Assembly: GCA_035504415.1 (NCBI GenBank)
Contig: DATJRY010000013.1
Span: 165,189 to 229,188 of the forward strand
Direction: 5' to 3'
Length of the DNA: 64,000 nucleotides
DNA from: Candidatus Sulfotelmatobacter sp.
Lineage (GTDB): Bacteria > Vulcanimicrobiota > Vulcanimicrobiia > Vulcanimicrobiales > Vulcanimicrobiaceae
The notes under the pieces were generated by a model. It was not told where the DNA came from and searched no databases. It saw only the letters and a program-made list of their open reading frames with translations. The first letter of the stretch is position 1, and the number at the start of each line of letters is the position of its first letter. Positions 46,335-54,329 of the stretch are shown here, in pieces. The position numbers and the translations under genes are program-made.

Positions 46335-47220
46335 CCGTGCGGCGTTCACGCTGCTGGTCGCGCTGCTGGCGAACGGGCACGCGCTGATCGAAGGCGTTCC
46401 CGGCACCGCCAAGACGTTGACCGTGCGCGTCCTGGCGCGGCTGTTGGGCGTCGACTTCACGCGCATCCAATTCACGCCCGACCTGATGCCCTCCGACGTC
46501 GTCGGCACGACCGTCTTCGATCAGCGCAGCGCGACCTTTTCGCTGCGCCGCGGCCCCGTCTTCACCAACGTGCTGCTGGCCGACGAGATCAATCGCACGC
46601 CGCCCAAGACGCAAGCCGCCTTGCTCGAAGCGATGGAGGAACGGCGGGTCACGATCGACGGCACGACGCACGACCTGCCCGCGCCGTTCCTGGTCTGCGC
46701 GACCCAGAACCCGGTCGAGTTCGAAGGCACCTATCCACTGCCCGAAGCGCAGCTCGATCGCTTTCTCGTCCGCGTGCGAACCGGCTATCCGGCCGCGGAC
46801 GACGAACGCGCGCTGATCGCGCGCGCCGTCGCCGGCTTCGACGCGCACGACTTGGCCGCCGCCGGCGTCGAACCGGTCGTCAGCCGCGTCGAGCTGCTCG
46901 CCGCGCAGGCTGCCGTACGCACCGTGCACGTCGCCGAGTCGCTGCAGCGCTACCTGTACGACGTCGTCGCCGCGACGCGCTCGTCGCCGGACGTCGCGCT
47001 GGGCGCCAGCCCGCGCGCGGCGCTGGCGCTGGTGATCGCGACGCAGGCGGCGGCCGCGCTCGACGAGCGCACCTTCGCGACGTCCGACGACGTCAAGGAC
47101 GTGGCCGGAGCGGTGCTGGCCCATCGCATCCTCGTGCGGCCGGAGGCCGAGCTCGACGGGACGACCGCCGAGGACGTCGTCGACCGCGTGCTGGCCGCCG
47201 TTCCGACGCCCGCGCGCTGA
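46264..47220 (+). CDS. MoxR-family AAA+ ATPase
   Basis: MoxR ATPases are AAA+ chaperones thought to activate or insert metals into partner enzymes or to mature VWA-domain proteins. With the GTG at 46264 (AGGAG sits 10-15 nt upstream) the protein has 318 residues. It shows Walker A GVPGTAKT (44-51), Walker B LLADEIN (104-110), the MoxR signature PPKTQAALLEAMEE, sensor ATQNPVEFEGTYPLPEAQLDRF and an arginine finger. It overlaps the DUF4350 gene by 71 nt and the DUF58 gene begins on its stop codon (TGATG). Confidence 0.93.
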   Translation: MEETPLAVPARLRAGLTRVVVGADRAAFTLLVALLANGHALIEGVPGTAKTLTVRVLARLLGVDFTRIQFTPDLMPSDVVGTTVFDQRSATFSLRRGPVFTNVLLADEINRTPPKTQAALLEAMEERRVTIDGTTHDLPAPFLVCATQNPVEFEGTYPLPEAQLDRFLVRVRTGYPAADDERALIARAVAGFDAHDLAAAGVEPVVSRVELLAAQAAVRTVHVAESLQRYLYDVVAATRSSPDVALGASPRAALALVIATQAAAALDERTFATSDDVKDVAGAVLAHRILVRPEAELDGTTAEDVVDRVLAAVPTPAR

Positions 47221-48527
47221 TGTTCTGGCTGGCGCCGCGCGGCGTGGCGCTGCTGCTGGCGGCGGCGATCGCGGCGTTCGCGCTGGCGAGCGTCGCGCCG
47301 GCCTGGGTCGCGCTGCTCGTCCCGCTGGCGCTGGTCGTCGCGCTGGTGCTCGGCGACGGGCTGGCGCTGCGCGCGCCGGTCGAGGTCGAGCGCCTCGCGC
47401 CGCCGCGCCTCGCGCTCGCGCGGCACGACGCGTTTCACTATACGGTGCGCAACCGCGCCGCGGCCGCGCGCACGATCGCGCTGGTCGAAGCCCCGGCCGA
47501 CAAGCTCGCGATCGATCTCGACGAACAGCGCGCCTCGCTGCCGCCGCGCTCGTCGCTCGAGCTGACGATCGGCGTCGTCCCGCGCGAGCGCGGCCGCACG
47601 GCGCTGCGCGGCTTCTCGTTTCGGCTGCGCACGGCGTTCGGTTTCGTCGAACGGCGGCGGACGGTGGCGGCACCGGTCGAGCTGCGGGTGATGCCCGACC
47701 TCTCGGCGCTCGATCGCAGCGGCGATCCGGTCGCGCGCGCCAAGCTGATCGAAGCCAGCCTGCGCCGTTTGCGCCGGCGCGGCGCGGGCGGTGAGTTCTC
47801 GACGCTGCGCGAGTACGGCCCCGACGACGAGTTCCGCGCCATCGACTGGAAGGCGTCGGCGCGGCGCGGCCGCACGATGGTCGCGCAGTACGAGGTCGAG
47901 CGCTCGCAGCAGATCGTCGTCGCGCTCGACGCCGGACGCCTGATGACCGCGCGCCTGGGCGATCGGCGCAAGCTCGACTACGCCGTCTCGGCGGCGCTGG
48001 CGATCGCCGCCATCGCGCGCCTGGCCGCCGACCGCGTCGGCGTGCTGGCCTTCGCCGGCCGCGTCCTGGCGCGGGTCGCGCCCGGCGCCGGCGCCGCGCA
48101 CGCCGCGCGCCTGACCGACGTCCTCTCCGACCTCGAGCCCACGTTGGAAGAAGCCGACTACGAGCGCGCGTTCATCGCGCTCGAGCGCGAGGTCAAGCGC
48201 CGCAGCCTGATCGTGCTGTTCACCGACCTGTTCGATCCGGTCGCCTCGAGCGCGGTGCTGGCCGCGACCCGCATCCTGCAGCCGCGTCATCTGGTGCTGG
48301 TCGTGCTGATGAACGACGCCGCGATCGAGACCGCGCTCGCGCGCGTGCCGGCCGACGTCGAGGACGCCTATCGCGCGGCCGTCGCCGCGACGCTGGCCGA
48401 CGAACGTGCCCGCGCGCTGGCCGCGCTGCGCGACCGCGGCATCCTGGTCGTCGACGTCCCCGCCGCCGAGCTGACCGTCGCCCTCCTCGACGCGTACGTC
48501 GCCGTCAAGTCGCGCGGCTTGTTGTAG
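47220..48527 (+). CDS. DUF58-domain protein
   Basis: The 435-residue protein has two N-terminal membrane helices (about 5-46), then a beta-rich region. The DUF58 signature is REYGPDDEFRAIDWKASARRG (residues ~198-218) with a downstream VWA-like fold (IVVALDAGRLMTAR; SLIVLFTDLFDPVASS). DUF58 proteins accompany MoxR ATPases almost universally; the VWA-like domain could bind metal and a partner. The MIDAS residues look incomplete (DAGRLMT rather than DxSxS). The ATG overlaps the MoxR stop, so the pair is coupled. Confidence 0.93.
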   Translation: MFWLAPRGVALLLAAAIAAFALASVAPAWVALLVPLALVVALVLGDGLALRAPVEVERLAPPRLALARHDAFHYTVRNRAAAARTIALVEAPADKLAIDLDEQRASLPPRSSLELTIGVVPRERGRTALRGFSFRLRTAFGFVERRRTVAAPVELRVMPDLSALDRSGDPVARAKLIEASLRRLRRRGAGGEFSTLREYGPDDEFRAIDWKASARRGRTMVAQYEVERSQQIVVALDAGRLMTARLGDRRKLDYAVSAALAIAAIARLAADRVGVLAFAGRVLARVAPGAGAAHAARLTDVLSDLEPTLEEADYERAFIALEREVKRRSLIVLFTDLFDPVASSAVLAATRILQPRHLVLVVLMNDAAIETALARVPADVEDAYRAAVAATLADERARALAALRDRGILVVDVPAAELTVALLDAYVAVKSRGLL

Positions 48528-48530
48528 CGC

Positions 48531-48932
48531 TCAGAGGGTGGTGAACGTTCCGAGCTGCACGTCCTGGATGCCCGACGGGGTGGTCGTGAGCTTCGCGGTA
48601 ACGGTGTACGAGGTTGCGGGCAGGAGGGCGGGGACGCTGTAGTCGGCTTCCGGCGCCGTCGGCGCGGGCGAGGGTGCGGACGTCGTCACCGACGCGCCGC
48701 CGTTCGCGGGGCTCAGTATCAAGCCGTTCGTTCCGTACTGAAAGGACAGGACCAGCGTGAAGTTGCCGTCCGGCACGCCGGTCTCACCATTGGTCGGATA
48801 GATCATCGTCGGCTGCGCCGGGATGACCGCGGGACACGGTGAGGGCGGGTACGTCGGACGATTTTGCGGCGTCGTCGTCGTGCCGGAGCACGCGGTGAGG
48901 GCGAGGACGACGACGGCGAGCAGACGGCGCAT
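48531..48932 (-). CDS. Small lipoprotein
   Basis: The 133-residue product has a clear lipoprotein signal (MRRLLAVVVLALTACSG; lipobox LTAC). The mature part, beginning TTTTPQNRPTYPPSP, is an Ig-like beta domain with the pattern YSVPALLPATSYTVTAKLTTTPSG. It ends only 3 nt from the end of the DUF58 gene on the other strand, so transcription converges. Composition resembles the Thr/Pro-rich lipoprotein at 10451. Function unknown. Confidence 0.65.
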   Translation of the reverse strand: MRRLLAVVVLALTACSGTTTTPQNRPTYPPSPCPAVIPAQPTMIYPTNGETGVPDGNFTLVLSFQYGTNGLILSPANGGASVTTSAPSPAPTAPEADYSVPALLPATSYTVTAKLTTTPSGIQDVQLGTFTTL

Positions 48933-49045
48933 CAGAGACCTTCGGCGAGCGATCGGACGGGTCGAGATCCGCTACGACCGGTAAACGTGCTGAAAGGAGC
49001 TAGCGTTTCCTCGACCTGCGCCACGAACGGTGCAAAACCGAGACG

Positions 49046-50017
49046 TCACCAGGGCTCGGGGGCTCGCGAGCGGCCTGCGAGGACGAGATAGGCGAGCAGC
49101 AGGACGCCGGTGACGGCGCCGATCTCCTCGCGGGCCGGGATCGAGAGGCGTTGCGGCGAGATGAAGCCTTCGATCGTGCCGGCCACGCACAGCAGCAGGG
49201 CGACGCCGCCGATCAGCGTGGCCGCGCGCCGCGCGGCCAGCAGCAGCGCGTCGCGCCGGCGGGCGCGGCCGGGCCGCACGTAGCCGCCGGCGAGCAGCAG
49301 CCCCGCGCCGCCCGCGATCTGAATCGACGTCAGCTCGATGACGCCGTGGGGCGCGATGGTCGCCCAGAAGTCGGCGCCGAAACCGTGTTGCGCGAACAGC
49401 GCGCCGTAGACGCCGACCATCAAGCCGTTCTCGAGGATGATCCAGCCGGTCAAGATCCCGGCCGTCATCCCGCCGGCGAACGCGATCGCGGCGACGCGGA
49501 CGTTGTTGGTGATGATCGCGCTGGCGACCGCCGGCGAGTTGGCGCGGTCGAAACCGAAGTTGCTGTCGTGCAGCGCCTTGTCGACGGCCGGCAGCGACAT
49601 GCCGGGCAGCAGCGCGCGCGCGTTGGCCGGATCGTGCGCGACCGCCGTGTAGGCGACGATCGCCGCCACGACCGTCAGCAGCGCGCAGAAGCCGATCGGC
49701 GCCCACGAGCGCCGCACTTCGCGCGGAAAGTCGGCGGCGACGAAGCGCCACAAGCGGTCCCATCCGCTGCGGGCGGTGGCGACGTAGACGACGGCGTGCG
49801 CGCGGCCGACCAGACGGTGCAGGTGGTCGAGCACGACCGGGTCGGCGCCGCGCGCCTGCGCGATCGCGAGGTCGCTCGTCGCGGCGCGGTACGCCAGCGC
49901 CAGCTCGTCGATCTCGGCCGCCGGCAGCCGCCGCACGCCGCGGCCCGCGGCGCGGTCGACCAGCGCCGTCAGCCGGTCCCAACGCGTGCGGCGCGAGGCC
50001 ACGAAGCGCTCACGCAT
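49046..50017 (-). CDS. SpoIIM-family membrane protein
   Basis: The 323-residue product has an N-terminal soluble helical part (MRERFVASRRTRWDRLTALVDRA, then AYRAATSDLAIAQARG) and about five membrane helices with the stage II sporulation M (SpoIIM/DUF95) pattern. Examples are NNVRVAAIAFAGGMTAGILTG and HGVIELTSIQIAGGAGLLLAGG. Outside sporulators such proteins occur next to MoxR, DUF58 and RDD genes, as here. Nothing here suggests spore formation. Its ATG lies only 11 bp from the divergent RDD start. Function unknown; a membrane scaffold is plausible. Confidence 0.85.
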   Translation of the reverse strand: MRERFVASRRTRWDRLTALVDRAAGRGVRRLPAAEIDELALAYRAATSDLAIAQARGADPVVLDHLHRLVGRAHAVVYVATARSGWDRLWRFVAADFPREVRRSWAPIGFCALLTVVAAIVAYTAVAHDPANARALLPGMSLPAVDKALHDSNFGFDRANSPAVASAIITNNVRVAAIAFAGGMTAGILTGWIILENGLMVGVYGALFAQHGFGADFWATIAPHGVIELTSIQIAGGAGLLLAGGYVRPGRARRRDALLLAARRAATLIGGVALLLCVAGTIEGFISPQRLSIPAREEIGAVTGVLLLAYLVLAGRSRAPEPW

Positions 50018-50028
50018 AAGAGAGCCGC

Positions 50029-50763
50029 GTGGAGCGCACGGTCGATGTCCGGACGGGAGAAGCCGTCGCCATTCGCTACGAGCTTGCCGGGGTCGGCAGC
50101 CGGTTCCTGGCGGTGATGCTCGACCTGCTGGCGCAAATCGCGATCGTCGCCGCGGTCGTGATCGTGCTGGCGTTCTTCGGGAGCTCGCAGCCCACGCACC
50201 GGCTCGGCGTGGCCGATCGCGCGCTGCGTGCCTGGGAGATCGCGATCGTCGTCGCGTTCCTGTTCGCGGTGTTCTTCGGCTGGTTCATCATCTTCGAGAC
50301 CTGGTGGTCGGGGCGCACGCCCGGTAAACGCGCGCTCGGGCTGCGCGTCGTGCGCGACGGCGGCTTCCCGGTCGACCTCGGCAGCGTCGCGATCCGCAAC
50401 CTGGTGCGGGTGATCGAGTTCAGCTTCGGGTTCTACGCGATCTCGGCGCTCAGCGCGCTGATTTCGAAAGAGAACAAACGGCTGGGCGATTTCGCGGCCG
50501 GCACGATCGTCGTGCGCGAACGGGCGGCGGCGGCGCCCGACCTGGACGCCTACCTCGACCACAACGCCGCGCTGCCGGCGACCGGGTTGCGCGACGACGA
50601 CCGGCTGCTGATCGAGCGCTTTCTCGCCCGTCGGGCCGGGCTCGAACCGACGGCCCGCTGGCGGCTGGCCAGCCGGATCGCGGCCAAGGTCCGCCCGACC
50701 CTGATCGCGCCCTACGCCAACCTCGACGACGAGGCGCTGCTCGAGTACTTGGTCGGCCACTAG
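50029..50763 (+). CDS. RDD-family membrane protein
   Basis: This 244-residue protein opens with GEAVAIRYELAGVGSRFLAVMLDLL, the RDD N-terminal motif (RFLAxLxD), and has three membrane helices. The second conserved motif is WWSGRTPGKRALGLRVVRDGG, followed by LGSVAIRNLVRVIEF and ENKRLGDFAAGTIVV. The C-terminal ~80 residues are soluble and charged. RDD proteins are often encoded beside SpoIIM, MoxR and DUF58 genes, matching this neighbourhood. GTG start, with weak AAGAGAG upstream. Confidence 0.9.
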   Translation: MERTVDVRTGEAVAIRYELAGVGSRFLAVMLDLLAQIAIVAAVVIVLAFFGSSQPTHRLGVADRALRAWEIAIVVAFLFAVFFGWFIIFETWWSGRTPGKRALGLRVVRDGGFPVDLGSVAIRNLVRVIEFSFGFYAISALSALISKENKRLGDFAAGTIVVRERAAAAPDLDAYLDHNAALPATGLRDDDRLLIERFLARRAGLEPTARWRLASRIAAKVRPTLIAPYANLDDEALLEYLVGH

Positions 50764-50797
50764 CCGACGGAGCGGCGGCGCGCGGACGCTTGCGTCA

Positions 50798-50819
50798 AAG
50801 TTAACGTTGACGTAAACTT
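50798..50819. promoter_or_regulatory. Palindromic operator upstream of merR-type gene
   Basis: A near-perfect 22-bp inverted repeat reads AAGTT-A-ACGT-TG-ACGT-A-AACTT: both outer pentamers and both ACGT cores match as reverse complements. The surrounding DNA is unusually AT-rich for this genome. It ends 7 nt before the ATG of the MerR-type regulator, so autoregulation by the encoded protein is likely. ACGT-centred palindromes are bound by several MerR regulators. Confidence 0.7.
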
Positions 50820-50826
50820 ACGGTAG

Positions 50827-51285
50827 ATGCCCGCCACCACCCCGTCGCGGCCGGCGCTCCTCTCGGTCGCCGAGGCCGCGGCCCGCCTGGGACTCAGCAC
50901 CCGCACCCTGCGCTATTACGAAGAGCTCGGCTTCCTCACGCCTGCCCGGACGCCGGGCGGCCACCGGCTGTACGCCGAGGCCGACCTCGAGCTGATCGCG
51001 CGGATCACGCGGATGCAGCAGCTGGGCTTCACCCTGGCGACGATCCGCAAGGTGCTGCGCTACCGTTCCTATCAGGACGAGTCGGGCCGCCACCGGCTGG
51101 GCCTGGACAGCCTGCGCGAGATCGCCGCCGAGGCGCGCAGCGACGCGCAAGCGCTGCGCGACCGGATCGCGCACCTGCGGCGCGAGCTCGACGAAGCGAC
51201 CCGCGAGGCCGAGGCGCTCGATCACGACATCGCCTACTTCGACCGCCGCGTCGCCGAGGAAGAATCGCGTGTCGGCGGTCGCTGA
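50827..51285 (+). CDS. MerR-family transcriptional regulator
   Basis: The 152-residue protein has the MerR winged helix at its N-terminus: LLSVAEAAARLGLSTRTLRYYEELGFLTPARTPGGHRLYAEADLELIARI. A dimerising coiled coil follows (DSLREIAAEARSDAQALRDRIAHLRREL) and there is no cysteine ligand set, so it is not a metal sensor. The C-terminal part is short and without a recognised ligand domain. Its stop overlaps the start of the MFS exporter by 17 nt, and the palindrome just upstream is its probable operator. Likely a regulator of the exporter. Confidence 0.9.
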   Translation: MPATTPSRPALLSVAEAAARLGLSTRTLRYYEELGFLTPARTPGGHRLYAEADLELIARITRMQQLGFTLATIRKVLRYRSYQDESGRHRLGLDSLREIAAEARSDAQALRDRIAHLRRELDEATREAEALDHDIAYFDRRVAEEESRVGGR

Positions 51286-52852
51286 GCGCGGCCCGGCACT
51301 CGGCCGCGCGGCGCCCGAACCACCGCTGCAGCCGCCGCTGCACCTGCACCCCGACCCGGTGCGCAATCCGTGGGTGATCATCGGCGTGATCATGGTGGGC
51401 TACTTCTTGGGCCCGCTGTACTCGTCGGTCGCCAACGTCGCGCTGCCGAACCTGGTCGCCGCGTTCGGCTCCGACATCGACACGATGGAGTGGGTCGTCA
51501 CCGGCTACATGCTGGGCTACTCGATCTCGATGCCGGTCGCCGGCTGGCTGGCCGACACGCTGGGTCGCCGGCGCGTCTATCTCGCCGGGCTCGCGCTGTT
51601 CGCGGTCGCCTCGATCCTCGCGTCGTTCGCGTGGGACGCCAACAGCATCATCGTCTTTCGCATCCTGCAAGCGGTCGGCGGCGGGCTCGTCTCGCCGACG
51701 GCGATGGCGATCATCATGGACGTCGTTCCGCCCGCGCAGCGCGGTCGCGCGCTCGGCGTGTGGGGGATGGGGATGATGCTGGCGCCTTCGTTCGGTCCGA
51801 CCATCAGCGGCTGGATCGTCGACAACCTCGACGACTGGCGGCCGATCTTCTTGATCGGCGTGCCGCTGGCGATCCTGGGCTTCGTGCTGGCGCTGGCGAA
51901 GATTCCCCACGACGAGGACGCGCTCGACAAGCCGGCGCCGCCGCCGTTCGACGTCCCCGGCTTCTCGCTGCTGAGCACCGCGCTGGCCGCCTTCCTCATC
52001 CCGCTCTCGCAGGCCGATCGCGTCGGTTGGGACGACGGCTGGATCCAGCTCTCGCTGGCGGTCGCGGCGCTCGCGTTCGTCGGCTTCCTGTGGCGCGAGC
52101 TGCGCACGCCGGCGCCGATGATGGCGCTCTCGCTGTTCGCCGAGCGCACCTTCGCGCTGGCCGTCGGCTTGCGCGCGATCGTCGGGATGGGCTACTACTT
52201 CGCGATCTTCTTGCTGCCGCTGTTCACCCAAGACGTGCTGGGCTGGACGCCGACGCTCTCGGGCCTGGTGCTGATGCCGGCCGGCATCGTGATGGCGCTG
52301 CTGATGCCGGTGGCCGGCACGCTGTCCGACAAGATCGGCTCGCGGCCGTTCGTGCTGGCCGGCGTCGTCATCGCGACGGCCGGCACGTTCCTGTTCGCGC
52401 GCATCGACGTCGACTGGTCGTTCTCGCGCATCGCGACCGACGCGCTGATCCGCACCGGCGCGCTGGGCCTGCTGTTCACGCCGCTGACGACGGTCGCGCT
52501 CTCGGTCGTGCCGCGCAACCGCTCCGGTCAAGCGTCGGGGATCTTGAACACGGTGTGGCAGGTCGGCGGCAGCGTCGGCATCGCGATCGGCCAGACCTAT
52601 CTGACCGCGAAGACCGCGCTGCACCTCTCGGAGAACGCCGGCGCCGCGACGCTGGCGCATCCCGGCTTCGTCCAGGGGCTCTCCGCGATGGCGACGCACG
52701 TGCCCGCGCACGTCGCGCAGATCCTGGCCGCGCAGCAGGTCGCGATGATGTCGCAGGTGCAGGCCTACGGCGATACGTTCCTGTTCGCGACCGTCGTCAT
52801 GGCGCTCGGCATCCCCGCGGCGATGCTGCTGCCCGGCCGCAAGCGCGCCTGA
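51269..52852 (+). CDS. MFS transporter of the DHA2 (EmrB/QacA) type
   Basis: The 527-residue protein is a 14-helix major-facilitator exporter. It shows the family's early motif ANVALPNLVAAFGSDIDTMEWVVTGYMLGYSISMPVAGWLADTLGRRRVY and the drug/H+ antiporter C motif near GRALGVWGMGMMLAPSFGPTISGWIV. About 25 cytoplasmic residues precede helix 1. GTG start inside the end of merR, so the two genes are coupled. DHA2 carriers export drugs, dyes or metabolites; the substrate cannot be read from sequence. Confidence 0.9.
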   Translation: MSAVAERGPALGRAAPEPPLQPPLHLHPDPVRNPWVIIGVIMVGYFLGPLYSSVANVALPNLVAAFGSDIDTMEWVVTGYMLGYSISMPVAGWLADTLGRRRVYLAGLALFAVASILASFAWDANSIIVFRILQAVGGGLVSPTAMAIIMDVVPPAQRGRALGVWGMGMMLAPSFGPTISGWIVDNLDDWRPIFLIGVPLAILGFVLALAKIPHDEDALDKPAPPPFDVPGFSLLSTALAAFLIPLSQADRVGWDDGWIQLSLAVAALAFVGFLWRELRTPAPMMALSLFAERTFALAVGLRAIVGMGYYFAIFLLPLFTQDVLGWTPTLSGLVLMPAGIVMALLMPVAGTLSDKIGSRPFVLAGVVIATAGTFLFARIDVDWSFSRIATDALIRTGALGLLFTPLTTVALSVVPRNRSGQASGILNTVWQVGGSVGIAIGQTYLTAKTALHLSENAGAATLAHPGFVQGLSAMATHVPAHVAQILAAQQVAMMSQVQAYGDTFLFATVVMALGIPAAMLLPGRKRA

Positions 52853-52917
52853 TCGGCGCGCGCGCGAGCGCCGGTGGCGTGGTGATCGCGCCGGCGATGC
52901 GCTATGCTTGGCCCGTC

Positions 52918-53301
52918 ATGAGCATTCCACTCGGTTCGGTCGCACACTTCAGCATCGGGGTCGCCGACCCCGACGCCAGCGCTCGCTGGTGGCTCTCGCT
53001 CTTCGATCTCGAAGAGTATCGCCGTAGCGCGACGCGCGTGGTCATCGGCAACGACGCGGTCACCATCGCGCTGTTCAGCGGCGGCGAAGCGGACGCGAGC
53101 GCGCTGGGCCATTTGGCGTTTCGTACCGCCGACGCCGACGCGCTCGAAGCGGCGCTGGCCGCGTTGCGCGCGGCCGGCGTCGACCTCGAGGACCCGGGCC
53201 ACGAGATCGGACCGGTCGGCCCCGGCTCGGCGAGCATCGGGCTATGGTTCCGCGACCCCGACGGCTACCGCTGGGAGCTGTACGTCCCCGCGTCCGGCTG
53301 A
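52918..53301 (+). CDS. VOC-family (glyoxalase-like) protein
   Basis: The 127-residue protein has the vicinal-oxygen-chelate layout: HFSIGVADPDASARWWLSLFDLEE at the start, GHLAFRTADADALEAALAAL in the middle and SIGLWFRDPDGYRWELYVPASG at the end. Potential metal ligands are H10, H62-63 area and the final Glu. The family includes glyoxalase I, dioxygenases and antibiotic-resistance proteins. The neighbouring exporter and MerR regulator would suit a detoxification role. Start ATG at 52918. Confidence 0.85.
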   Translation: MSIPLGSVAHFSIGVADPDASARWWLSLFDLEEYRRSATRVVIGNDAVTIALFSGGEADASALGHLAFRTADADALEAALAALRAAGVDLEDPGHEIGPVGPGSASIGLWFRDPDGYRWELYVPASG

Positions 53302-53307
53302 GCCGCG

Positions 53308-54297
53308 CTACTTGCCGTTGCGGCGCAAGCGCGCGAGGATGTCGCGCGCAAACGTCATCGCCGAGGACTTCGCTTCCTCGTAGATGCGGGCCGCGTCGCC
53401 GGCGTTCATCTGGCGGCCGTGCGCGTAGTAATACTGCGCGCCCTCGCCGACGACGACGGTGCCGGCGTACGCGATCGCGGCCTTGATGAAGACGCCGCCG
53501 ACCGGGATGAAGCCCGCCAGCTCGCGCGCCAGCGCGCGCCAGCCGAAGCCGCCGCCGACGACCGGCAGCAGCTCCCACATGTGGGCGAGGTCGGGATCGC
53601 GGCCGTAGGTCGCGCCGATCTGCAGCAGCAGCGTCATCTGCAGGGCGGTGATCGCGAACATGTCGCCGGCCGAGGCGAACGCGCCGAGCACGACCCCGAG
53701 CACCGGGATGTGGTCCACCACCGCGCTGGCGCCGGCCACCTTGAGCGAGTTGAGGGCGGCGTCGCGGGTCAGCTTCACGCTGACCGTCTCGCGCAGCGCC
53801 GGCAGGCGCCGGCCGACCGCGATCTCGGTCCCCTTGCAGCACTCGATCAGGTGGGTGAGAAAGCGGCCGCGCAGGGTCTCGGGGGCGATCCGCGCGACGA
53901 CGTAGTCCTCGACGGCGCCGGGCGCCGGGGGCTGGGCCGGGGCGCTGGGCGCGGCGACCGCCGGATCGACCAGCAGCGCCAACACCGGCAGCTTGAGGCC
54001 GGCCAGCCGTTCCAGGCCCAGGCTGCCGCGCTCGCCGGCTCGGCCGACGCAGATGACGGCGCGGGCGTCGGTGGTGTCGACGGTGGTCGCCATCCCGAGC
54101 GTTTCGAGCGTGGCGGCCGCTTCGGGCGGGATCGCGCCGGTGTAGCCGGCCAGCAGCACCGCGCGCAGCTCGCTGAGCAACCCCGGGTCGCCGCAGACGA
54201 AGAACTTGAAGCGTTGGCGGGCGCCGGCGTGGACCGCCCCGACGTTGAGGGATCCGCGCAGGCGCTCGAAGGCTGCCGCGGCTGAAGCAGGGTTCAC
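53308..54297 (-). CDS. DUF697-domain membrane protein
   Basis: The 329-residue protein has a soluble N-terminal part (about 1-150, with VVARIAPETLRG) and a C-terminal DUF697-like part with several hydrophobic helices. These include AGASAVVDHIPVLGVVLGAFASAGDMFAITALQMTLLLQIGATYG, ALARELAGFIPVGGVFIKAAIAYAGTVVVG and AAIAYAGTVVVGEGAQYYY. DUF697 is often attached to GTPases, but I see no GTPase motifs here, only a Rossmann-like VFVCGDPGLL segment. It lies head-to-tail with the plus-strand VOC gene (6-nt gap) and alone on the minus strand before the M48 gene. Function unknown. Confidence 0.75.
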   Translation of the reverse strand: MNPASAAAAFERLRGSLNVGAVHAGARQRFKFFVCGDPGLLSELRAVLLAGYTGAIPPEAAATLETLGMATTVDTTDARAVICVGRAGERGSLGLERLAGLKLPVLALLVDPAVAAPSAPAQPPAPGAVEDYVVARIAPETLRGRFLTHLIECCKGTEIAVGRRLPALRETVSVKLTRDAALNSLKVAGASAVVDHIPVLGVVLGAFASAGDMFAITALQMTLLLQIGATYGRDPDLAHMWELLPVVGGGFGWRALARELAGFIPVGGVFIKAAIAYAGTVVVGEGAQYYYAHGRQMNAGDAARIYEEAKSSAMTFARDILARLRRNGK

Positions 54298-54329
54298 GTC
54301 AGGCTCCTACCCTGACCGACCGCGGGCAG

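Noticed and set aside
49046..50017. SpoIIM gene as evidence of sporulation
   Set aside because: SpoIIM-family proteins are common in MoxR/RDD neighbourhoods of non-sporulating bacteria, and no other sporulation gene is seen.
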